Part shown: piece after piece, positions 1-5,485 of the stretch
Position numbering within the stretch: position 1 is the first letter of the stretch
How the letters are laid out: every line of letters starts with the position of its first letter
Assembly (NCBI GenBank): GCA_019090765.1
Contig: JAHRVJ010000212.1
Coordinates: 1 to 8,130, forward strand
Reading direction: 5' to 3'
DNA from: Ilumatobacteraceae bacterium
GTDB lineage: Bacteria; Actinomycetota; Acidimicrobiia; Acidimicrobiales; Ilumatobacteraceae
Length of the DNA: 8,130 nt
Notes under the pieces: model-generated
Told to the model about the DNA's origin: nothing
Seen by the model: the letters and a program-made list of their open reading frames with translations, nothing else
The model's database searches: none
Translations under genes and position numbers: made by a program

Positions 1-971
1 CCATCGACGCCGTCACCGTTGAACGGATTTGCAGCACCGGCGGCATCTCCGATGACCAGGAAGGTCGGCCCCATTTTCGGGCCAACCGACCCGCCTAAGG
101 GCACTCGAAACCTGGTGGGTGTTGCGAGTGCTTGGGTGGGCTCGATCTCCCAACGTTCAGCAACGTTGTTGGCAAACGAGTCGAGCAGTTTCAGAGTGTT
201 GATTCCCTTGGCGTCACGGTAGGTCGACAGCGTTGCTACGCCGACGTTGACCGCGCCGTCGCCGACGGGCATCACCCAGCCGTAGCCGGCGATCGATTTG
301 CCGTTGGCGTCGGCTAGGCCAAGCGTGGATTCGATCCATGACTCGGAGGATCGCGGGCTGGACCAGTAGCTCCTGCTAGCGACTCCGTAGGGCCACTTGT
401 GATCGCGGGTGGTCCCCAGTCCTCGACCAAACGCACTGTTTGCGCCGTCGGCGATGACGAGAAATCGTGAGCGAACCTCGCGTGTCTTGTTCGCCGATTC
501 GGTCAGCTCATTGGTGACCGCGACTGTGGCCCCACGGACGAAGCCGCGCTCGACGATCGGCGCGAGTGCTTCGTGGCCCATCAGCACCGTCGCGCCTGCA
601 GCGCTTGCCTCGCTCCTCAGGTGTTGGTCCAACACGTCTCGCCGGAGGATCACACCGTGGTCGGGTAGGTCGGGGTGGTGGGGCCAGGGCGCGGTAACGG
701 CGCGAGTCCCGTGGACCATACGAACTCCAGCGACGCGTTGCCCGCCCAGGGCGAGGGGGTCAACGTCAAGTAGCTGCAACTCGCGCACGGCACGCGGAGT
801 AAGTGCGTCGCCGCAGGCCTTCTGGCTCGTCAGCGTGTGTTTCTCAAGCAGCGTGACTTGGTGCCCCGAACGGGCCAACCAGGTTGCGACTGACGCTCCG
901 GCGGGACCTCCGCCGACGACGAGCACATCTGTGTGCAAGGTCGGTTCATCACCACTGGTCGCGTGAGCCAC
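1..971 (-). CDS. Geranylgeranyl reductase family FAD-dependent oxidoreductase (MenJ-like), 3' end cut by window edge
   Basis: Reading leftwards from a GTG at 971 gives 323 codons open to the window edge. What is seen: an N-terminal Rossmann dinucleotide motif VVGGGPAGA (residues 18-26) with the acidic residue E43 ending beta-2; KACGD (51-55), matching the K-x-C-G-D/E signature of geranylgeranyl reductases; an arginine-plus-DVLDQHL segment (110-118); IADGANS (173-179); and the second FAD motif GDAAGAANPF followed by GDG (308-321). Family knowledge: such enzymes reduce isoprenoid double bonds; the mycobacterial member MenJ saturates one unit of the menaquinone tail. Inference: beside quinol-reductase and nuo genes, menaquinone tail reduction is the likeliest role, though lipid or chlorophyll-type isoprenoid substrates are possible. 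The GTG is the best in-frame start because the Rossmann motif follows about 17 residues later, but no clear Shine-Dalgarno precedes it. It lies 38 bases after the cytochrome c stop, so co-transcription is likely. Confidence 0.88.
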   Translation of the reverse strand, partial: MAHATSGDEPTLHTDVLVVGGGPAGASVATWLARSGHQVTLLEKHTLTSQKACGDALTPRAVRELQLLDVDPLALGGQRVAGVRMVHGTRAVTAPWPHHPDLPDHGVILRRDVLDQHLRSEASAAGATVLMGHEALAPIVERGFVRGATVAVTNELTESANKTREVRSRFLVIADGANSAFGRGLGTTRDHKWPYGVASRSYWSSPRSSESWIESTLGLADANGKSIAGYGWVMPVGDGAVNVGVATLSTYRDAKGINTLKLLDSFANNVAERWEIEPTQALATPTRFRVPLGGSVGPKMGPTFLVIGDAAGAANPFNGDGVD

Positions 972-1009
972 GTCTTGCAGTCTGCCCGTTGCGCTGGGCG
1001 ATCGTTGGG

Positions 1010-1855
1010 TCAGCCGGAGCTACCAGGGATCGGGGCTTGCCCGATCGGGTTGAACGGGACCTCGCCCAACATCTCCTGCTCAGAGGTGGTCAGCTGAAGT
1101 TCGCCAGTTCCGAGACCTTCGTAGATCGGTGATTCGGCAGAACACCAGGCCTCGAACTCTTCGGCCCATTCGTCGCTAGTGGGGTCGGCGCCAGCAATTG
1201 TGTAACGCTCGTGACAAACAACAGCGACGATCTCTTCTTCGTGGAGTTGGGTGCCGAACGCTGGCATCACTCCCTGATCTCCGGTGATGTGTACTCCACC
1301 GGGTCGGTCCGGGCTGCCGTAGATGTCAACACCTTCGCTGTTGTACCCCTCGGTGCCGTAGTACACGAAGCGGATCTGATCTTCGATGTTTGGGAAGGTG
1401 TCTAAGACGCTGCCTCCGGAGAATGCGTAGCCGACGCCGCCGTCTCCTGAAGCGCCGTGGCAGCTCGCGCAACTGTTGTAGACCTCGGCGCCATCGCCTA
1501 TTGGCCCGTGCGCGACCTCGGTGCTTTCGGTAATCGATCGGACATACATGAATCCCCATACGGGCATCAGGCTGAGCGTGGCCATTGCCCAGAACGGAAT
1601 TTTCCTACGCCGCTTGGCCGCGGCCACGTGCACAGGGTCGGGCTTGGGTGCTTCGGCGGGACTCGGCGGAGACGCGACTGTTCGGGCGGGCGGGCCACCG
1701 CCAGCGGATGCAGCGGCGGGGGATGCGGCGGCCGGGGCGGTGGTTGCCGGAGTAGTGGCTGGCGCGCCACTCGCCTCTGCGGTGTCGTCGCCCTGGCCAA
1801 TAGAGGATCGACGCTCGCGCGATCGCTTCAGGAGGTGTTCGGGAATCTCGGTCAC
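1010..1855 (-). CDS. Membrane-anchored monoheme cytochrome c
   Basis: From the GTG at 1855 the protein is 281 residues. Order of parts: a basic cytoplasmic-type N-terminus TEIPEHLLKRSRERR (2-16); an Ala/Pro/Gly-rich flexible linker (about 27-80); a KRRRK cluster (81-85); one transmembrane helix (about 86-105); then a periplasmic c-type domain with the heme-binding CASCH (129-133) and a likely distal Met ligand in GVMPAFG (M197). The positive cluster before the helix predicts N-in topology, with the heme domain outside. Two further cysteines (C214, in CHER, and C238) could form a disulfide. Likely role: electron carrier between the quinol:cytochrome c reductase encoded divergently and a terminal oxidase (inference). 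Start choice: a TTG at 1876 would add seven residues, but GTG at 1855 gives (M)TEIPEHLLKR, matching the start of the subunit-IV-like protein at 3813 exactly in position. Neither start has a clear Shine-Dalgarno. Confidence 0.87.
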   Translation of the reverse strand: MTEIPEHLLKRSRERRSSIGQGDDTAEASGAPATTPATTAPAAASPAAASAGGGPPARTVASPPSPAEAPKPDPVHVAAAKRRRKIPFWAMATLSLMPVWGFMYVRSITESTEVAHGPIGDGAEVYNSCASCHGASGDGGVGYAFSGGSVLDTFPNIEDQIRFVYYGTEGYNSEGVDIYGSPDRPGGVHITGDQGVMPAFGTQLHEEEIVAVVCHERYTIAGADPTSDEWAEEFEAWCSAESPIYEGLGTGELQLTTSEQEMLGEVPFNPIGQAPIPGSSG

Positions 1856-2064
1856 TGTGTCGATGATAGATGCCAAATCGCCCGATAGATGAATTCAGTT
1901 CATAGTGCACTTACGCACAACCTGTCGCGCTCTACAGAATTGCCTGCCAGACTTCGTACAACTGGCTCGGACGGCTACAGTTCGTGAGCGCGAACGCGAT
2001 CTAACTCGTTTTCGTAGCTGGCACACACTCAGATCTCAAAGATGTATAGGAACAACCCACCACA
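1856..2064. promoter_or_regulatory. Divergent intergenic region between cytochrome c and the bc-complex operon
   Basis: About 210 non-coding bases separate two divergently transcribed respiratory units, so promoters for both should lie here. A plausible but weak minus-strand promoter is GCGACA (complement of 1923-1928), an 18-base spacer and TATGAA (complement of 1899-1904). I found no convincing plus-strand -35/-10 pair. Two short inverted repeats are visible: ATGAA/TTCAT with a 5-base spacer (1889-1903), overlapping the proposed minus-strand -10, and GTTCG/CGAAC with a 6-base spacer (1980-1995). Either could be an operator, but repeats this short also arise by chance. An AGGAAC stretch at 2048-2053 may be the ribosome binding site for the gene at 2065. 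Confidence 0.45.
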
Positions 2065-2547
2065 ATGATCGCAATCGACGTACTCGAATGGCCGGGCGTG
2101 AACCAGGCGTTCATCATCTCGTTCATCGTTGCGGTAGCCATGGCGCTCGCGGTGATCCCCTACGGAAAATGGCGCCCAGTTGACGCACCGTTCTCATGGG
2201 GCGAGGCGATGCTCGGCGCCACATACATGTTCGGGTTCTTGTTCGTCGCCTTCGGAATTGTTCCTCACCAGTGGATTGACCATGCCGACAAGAACCTCGG
2301 CTGGTCGAAAGAGAAATTGCTGATCGGTTGGGGCGGCTTCCTCAAGCCCGACTCTCAGGGCGGTTGGAATCCGGTCACGCTGCAGTACGAAGCCGTCCGC
2401 GACATTGTCGTGGTGCTCATCCACGTTGTGTTCTTCGGCATCGTCTTGTTCCTTGCCATCTGGTGGCAGAAGCGTGACGACGGCACCGCTAAGTCGAAAG
2501 AAATCCCGACGTCCACATACGGCCGACCACTGGTCAAGAAGGCCTAG
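2065..2547 (+). CDS. Small three-helix membrane protein of unknown function, first gene of the bc-complex operon
   Basis: I do not recognise a named family. The 160-residue protein has three predicted membrane helices (about 14-33, 47-67, 111-133). A hydrophilic loop between helices 2 and 3 contains HQWIDHADKNLGW (68-80) and a Gly/Trp-rich WGGFLKP segment. The tail is charged and lysine-rich (135-160). Histidines at the end of helix 2 (H68, H73) and inside helix 3 (H120) are possible heme b or quinone ligands, but this is only a suggestion; there is no CxxCH or Fe-S motif. It starts at ATG 2065 with a weak AGGAAC upstream and ends 17 bases before the ferredoxin. Being the first gene of a compact operon for ferredoxin, cytochrome b and Rieske suggests an accessory or anchoring subunit of that complex, or a membrane partner for the ferredoxin. 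Confidence 0.8.
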   Translation: MIAIDVLEWPGVNQAFIISFIVAVAMALAVIPYGKWRPVDAPFSWGEAMLGATYMFGFLFVAFGIVPHQWIDHADKNLGWSKEKLLIGWGGFLKPDSQGGWNPVTLQYEAVRDIVVVLIHVVFFGIVLFLAIWWQKRDDGTAKSKEIPTSTYGRPLVKKA

Positions 2548-2564
2548 AGGTAGCCGTAGCTGTC

Positions 2565-2978
2565 ATGGCGAAAACCGACGCCAACCCACCTTTGATGCCG
2601 TACACCGACGATTACTCGTTGGTCGAAGTCGACGCCGACTACCTGATGCGCGCGGGAAAACCCAAGCAGTTCATCCATATCGACCAATCCGAGTGCATCT
2701 CGTGTGAGGGCTGTGTCGACATCTGTCCGTGGAAGTGCATCCACATGGTTGCTACTTCCTCCGTGTCAGAGGCGAACGGCACCGAGTTGCCCGGAACCGA
2801 TCCATCCGACGCGTTCGTGTTCACGATCGACGACGATATTTGCACGAGATGTGCCTTATGCGTCGACCGTTGTCCGACGGGCGTCATTATCCTCGGCAAG
2901 GCTGGTACCGCCACCTCTGCCGGTAGCTCCCACGTACGCACGAACAACCATGGCTACGGCTATGGCATGAGGCTCTGA
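2565..2978 (+). CDS. 2x[4Fe-4S] ferredoxin associated with the cytochrome b operon
   Basis: A 137-residue soluble protein without signal peptide or membrane helix, therefore cytoplasmic. Two bacterial-type [4Fe-4S] motifs are visible: C44-x2-C47-x2-C50-x3-C54-P, with an extra C58, and C93-x2-C96-x2-C99-x3-C103-P followed by TGVI. About 30 residues separate the motifs, more than in small clostridial ferredoxins, and include an acidic Gly/Pro-containing insert (69-82). An N-terminal stretch of about 35 residues and a C-terminal tail ending NNHGYGYGMRL lie outside the core. Acidic residues clearly outnumber basic ones. It is followed 15 bases later by the cytochrome b gene, which has a GAGAGAGA ribosome-binding stretch. 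Inference: an electron donor to, or a peripheral subunit of, the cytochrome b complex on its cytoplasmic face. NuoI is less likely given its position and unusual tails, but a complex I link cannot be excluded. Confidence 0.9.
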   Translation: MAKTDANPPLMPYTDDYSLVEVDADYLMRAGKPKQFIHIDQSECISCEGCVDICPWKCIHMVATSSVSEANGTELPGTDPSDAFVFTIDDDICTRCALCVDRCPTGVIILGKAGTATSAGSSHVRTNNHGYGYGMRL

Positions 2979-2993
2979 GAGAGAACCTTCACT

Positions 2994-3779
2994 ATGGCCA
3001 AAACTATTGACGACAAACCGCGCCCTACAGCGAAAGACCGGGTCACCTCCACGGTCGATGCTGTACAGGGCAGCCAAGCATGGAGCTCGATCTTCCGGCC
3101 AGGCTCGATTTTCCGGAAGGGCTACACCGATAGCCCGCGAAACCGTAGCTACGTGATCATGAACTCGGTGCTATATCACTTGCACCCGGTCAAGGTGAAG
3201 CGCCACGCGGTGAAGGTGAGCTACACGCTCTGTCTTGGTGGGCTGAGCTTCTTCTTGTTCATCTTGCTCACTGTCACCGGCATCTTCTTGATGTTCTTCT
3301 ACCGCCCTGAAGCAACTGCGGCGTGGAACGACATTCAAAACTTGTCGACGTCGGTCACGTTTGGGTTGCTGGTTCGAAACATGCACCGATGGGGAGCTCA
3401 CCTCATGGTGCTTGCGGTGTTCTTGCACATGGCCCGAGTCTTCTACCATGGCGCATATAAGCCGCCTCGTGAGTTCAACTGGGTGATCGGTGTGATCTTG
3501 CTGACCCTCACGTTGCTGCTTTCATTCACGGGCTACTTGTTGCCGTGGGATCAGCTTGCTCTCTGGGCCGTCACCGTTGGTACGAACATGATGGGGTACA
3601 CCCCGGTGTTCGGCCAGGAGGTCAGATTCGTCTTGTTGGGCGGTGCCGAGATTGGCTCGGAGACGTTGTTGCGATGGTATGTGTTGCACGTGTTGTTCCT
3701 GCCGTTCGTCATTGTCATCTTCATGGCTATTCACTTCTGGCGTGTCCGCAAGGACGGCGGAATCTCGGGTCCGTTGTGA
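2994..3779 (+). CDS. Cytochrome b6-like N-terminal subunit of a menaquinol:cytochrome c reductase (PetB/QcrB-type)
   Basis: The 261-residue protein is the four-helix N-terminal half of cytochrome b, ending ISGPL like plant/cyanobacterial b6. Heme b ligand pairs are H131/H145 (13 residues between, helix 2) and H232/H247 (14 between, helix 4); the 14-residue spacing is the b6/Bacillus type rather than the bc1 type. FTGYLLPWDQ (178-187) is the conserved segment at the end of helix 3. C80, in YTLCLGG, aligns without gaps to b6 Cys35 counting from the downstream TG and YRP landmarks; in b6f and Bacillus this cysteine binds the extra heme ci on the cytoplasmic side. The N-terminus is about 45 residues longer than in b6 and hydrophilic. 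Role: quinol oxidation and reduction at the Qo and Qi sites in the cytoplasmic membrane. The C-terminal half is a separate gene 33 bases downstream, so cytochrome b is split here. Confidence 0.95.
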   Translation: MAKTIDDKPRPTAKDRVTSTVDAVQGSQAWSSIFRPGSIFRKGYTDSPRNRSYVIMNSVLYHLHPVKVKRHAVKVSYTLCLGGLSFFLFILLTVTGIFLMFFYRPEATAAWNDIQNLSTSVTFGLLVRNMHRWGAHLMVLAVFLHMARVFYHGAYKPPREFNWVIGVILLTLTLLLSFTGYLLPWDQLALWAVTVGTNMMGYTPVFGQEVRFVLLGGAEIGSETLLRWYVLHVLFLPFVIVIFMAIHFWRVRKDGGISGPL

Positions 3780-3812
3780 TCTCTTCGCCGCTATCAACGA
3801 GGCCGGTGGCCA

Positions 3813-4592
3813 ATGACTGAAATCCCAGAGCATCTACTAAAGCGTGCTAAGGCTGCGCGCGATAAGCCCGCAGAGTCCAGCGCTCCTGAGCCAGCGGCTG
3901 CTGAGTCAGACGCACCATCGGACTCGCGAATTCCCGAACACCTACTGAAGCGCAGCAAGGCCGCGAAGTCGTCGAAGTCCGGCGGCGACGATGCTGAAAC
4001 TGCACCTGGTGGTGCAGTCGCCGTGGCCGACAAGGTCGGTGCGGTAGTCGCTGCGGCGCCCTCGGGAGGCGACGTGCCAATCGGTGCTGGCCCTGGCGGT
4101 CACACGCAACGACTGCTGACGGTCGTTAAGTCCGGAACGATTCAAGATGTCAAGTCAACGCCGGTCGACAAGGTGCACACCTGGCCTCACCTGTTGGCCG
4201 CTGAGTTTGTCGCCGCGCTCGCCTGCACGGCATTCACCTTTATCTTCTCCGTGTTCGTTCACGCTCCGTTGCTGCAGTTGGCCAACACCAACCAAACGCC
4301 GAACCCCTCTAAGGCCCCCTGGTACTTCCTGGGCCTTCAGGAGCTACTCACCGTATTCCACCCGATGGTGGCCGGAGTGACGCTTCCCGGAGTTGGGATC
4401 ATCCTGCTTATTCTGACCCCGTTCGTTGACCGCAACCCGTCCAACAAGCCTGAGGATCGCAAGTTTGCGACCTCGCTGATGACCATTCACATGATGTTCT
4501 GGTCGGTACTCGTACTGATTGGTTCGTTCTTCCGTGGTCCTGGCTTCAACTTCGTCCTACCTTGGGTCGAAGGTCTGTTCTTCGAGCTCTAA
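3813..4592 (+). CDS. Cytochrome b C-terminal subunit (subunit IV/PetD-like) with long cytoplasmic N-terminal extension
   Basis: The 259-residue protein has two parts. Residues 1-100 are polar, Ala/Ser/Lys-rich and probably disordered, with two copies of IPEHLLKR (4-11 and 40-47). Residues 120-259 form the subunit-IV core: TWPHLLAAEF (123-132), three membrane helices (about 125-148, 186-204, 221-241), and the Qo-site region NPSKAPWYFLGLQELL (164-179). The Qo motif reads APWY (168-171) where mitochondrial and cyanobacterial proteins have PEWY, so the catalytic glutamate is absent; related non-PEWY forms are known from menaquinol-using complexes. Partner: the b6-like protein at 2994. The ATG at 3813 is supported by the TEIPEHLLKR start shared with the cytochrome c at 1855; only a weak GAGG lies upstream. 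Typical subunit IV is about 160 residues, so the extension accounts for the excess. Confidence 0.93.
   Translation: MTEIPEHLLKRAKAARDKPAESSAPEPAAAESDAPSDSRIPEHLLKRSKAAKSSKSGGDDAETAPGGAVAVADKVGAVVAAAPSGGDVPIGAGPGGHTQRLLTVVKSGTIQDVKSTPVDKVHTWPHLLAAEFVAALACTAFTFIFSVFVHAPLLQLANTNQTPNPSKAPWYFLGLQELLTVFHPMVAGVTLPGVGIILLILTPFVDRNPSNKPEDRKFATSLMTIHMMFWSVLVLIGSFFRGPGFNFVLPWVEGLFFEL
3822..3953 (+). repeat. Two in-frame copies of an IPEHLLKR-coding segment within the subunit IV gene
   Basis: The segment 3822-3845 encodes IPEHLLKR and is repeated at 3930-3953, 108 bases apart and in frame; each copy is followed by Ala/Lys-rich sequence. The two copies differ at several synonymous sites. The second copy matches the cytochrome c copy at 1824-1846 (opposite strand) at 22 of 23 bases, so it is closer to the other gene than to its own neighbour. 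Confidence 0.85.
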
Positions 4593-4600
4593 AGACTGCG

Positions 4601-4608
4601 AAAGGAGA
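4601..4608 (+). promoter_or_regulatory. Strong ribosome binding site deciding the Rieske start
   Basis: AAAGGAGA lies 7 bases before the ATG at 4616 and is the best Shine-Dalgarno match in the operon. It supports 4616 over an in-frame ATG at 4562, which would overlap the subunit IV gene and would place a charged segment before the first helix. Confidence 0.75.
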
Positions 4609-4615
4609 CCACATT

Positions 4616-5485
4616 ATGAGTACCGCAGCAGTAATCGGAATCGCCGTCGGCGTAGTTGTCGTCTTGGCCGCGATTGCCGTACTAACCCTGGCCCGCCGAA
4701 GCGATGTGCGTGGCGCCGGCGCTTTGTCCGGCGAAACCATGCAGCGCGATCGTGCCGCACGTCGCGACAGCGGCACAGAGTCGCCCGACGCCCCCGCCAG
4801 CGCCAGCGAAGTTGAAGCCGCTGGTGTTGCCGCCCGCAGCACTGAGCCGGCCGAGGTGGAGGACAAAGAACTCGTGCCGTGGACCCCGCCCGACCCCGAA
4901 GCGCTTGGGGTCACGCGTCGTCAATTCTTTAATCGCGCCAACGTGGTGCTGATGGGCGCCGGTCTCGGCGGATTCGCAGCAGCCTCGTTCGTGGGGTTCC
5001 TGTGGCCAAGCGGCACCGGCGGATTTGGTGGCTCGGTCACCGTGGGCAAGCTCGGAGCGATCAAAGACGGCATCAAGCAGGGTGGAGGGTTCTTCTACGT
5101 TCCCGAGGCCCGTTCATGGATCACCGCTTACCCCCCAGAGTCTCTGCCCGCGGCCGAAACGGTTTACCCCGAGTCGTTGCTAACCGCGATGCGCGCAGGC
5201 ATCGTTGTGCTCAGCCAGAAGTGTCCGCACCTTGGCTGTCGTGTCCCTGAATGCGCAACGAGCCAGTGGTTCGAATGCCAGTGCCACGGTTCCCAGTACA
5301 ATCGCGCTGGCGAGAAGAAGGGTGGTCCGGCGCCACGAGGTATGGACCGATTCCCGGCCACAATTTCGCCGACCGACGTTGTCTCTATCGACACTGGCAC
5401 TGTTGTTGCTGGCCCCGCGATTGGAACTAACACGACCGGGCAAGAAGCTGAAGGCCCGCACTGCACGGGCGGTGGAGAGCACTGA
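4616..5485 (+). CDS. Rieske [2Fe-2S] protein of the quinol:cytochrome c reductase (QcrA/PetC-like)
   Basis: The 289-residue protein contains both Rieske boxes: CPHLGC (203-208; ligands C203 and H205, disulfide C208) and CQCHGSQY (221-228; ligands C221 and H224, disulfide C223, with S226 and Y228 at positions that tune potential). The downstream GGPAPRG loop (236-242) is also typical. Two hydrophobic helices are present: residues 3-26 at the extreme N-terminus, and 108-130 after the twin-arginine sequence TRRQFF (100-105). The intervening 75 residues are Ala/Glu/Ser-rich. Known background: actinobacterial Rieske proteins have extra N-terminal helices and use Tat for the last one. Here the first helix followed by RR (27-28) predicts N-out/C-in, which leaves the Tat motif in the cytoplasm. 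Role: takes one electron from menaquinol at the Qo site and passes it to cytochrome c. It ends in TGATG overlap with the diheme c gene. Confidence 0.96.
   Translation: MSTAAVIGIAVGVVVVLAAIAVLTLARRSDVRGAGALSGETMQRDRAARRDSGTESPDAPASASEVEAAGVAARSTEPAEVEDKELVPWTPPDPEALGVTRRQFFNRANVVLMGAGLGGFAAASFVGFLWPSGTGGFGGSVTVGKLGAIKDGIKQGGGFFYVPEARSWITAYPPESLPAAETVYPESLLTAMRAGIVVLSQKCPHLGCRVPECATSQWFECQCHGSQYNRAGEKKGGPAPRGMDRFPATISPTDVVSIDTGTVVAGPAIGTNTTGQEAEGPHCTGGGEH

Noticed and set aside
409..966. Open reading frame of 185 codons on the plus strand
   Set aside because: It is antisense to the FAD reductase, which has clear Rossmann and GDAAG motifs on the minus strand; the plus-strand product is Ser/Arg/Thr-rich without recognisable motifs.
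1213..1428. Second heme site in the monoheme cytochrome c at the CHER sequence
   Set aside because: The sequence is VVCHER: only one cysteine precedes the histidine, so CxxCH is not satisfied.
1856..1876. TTG start at 1876 for the cytochrome c, seven residues longer
   Set aside because: TTG is a rarer start and lacks a ribosome binding site, while GTG at 1855 gives the same N-terminus as the subunit-IV-like protein. Not fully excluded.
1457..1892. Plus-strand open frames opposite the cytochrome c linker
   Set aside because: They mirror the GC-rich Ala/Pro linker of the cytochrome c gene on the other strand and yield low-complexity products; the CxxCH and membrane helix prove the minus-strand frame.
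1950..2022. Imperfect direct repeat TTCGTA...CTGGC at 1953-1966 and 2011-2022 in the intergenic region
   Set aside because: The spacing between half-motifs differs in the two copies and the match is short; not distinguishable from chance.
2565..2978. Ferredoxin as complex I subunit NuoI
   Set aside because: It lies far from its usual place between nuoH and nuoJ, next to cytochrome b, and has an unusual insert and tail; a real nuoI is expected further right with the other nuo genes.
4562..4615. Upstream ATG (4562) for the Rieske gene
   Set aside because: It overlaps the subunit IV coding end, and the strong AAAGGAGA at 4601-4608 is correctly spaced for ATG 4616.
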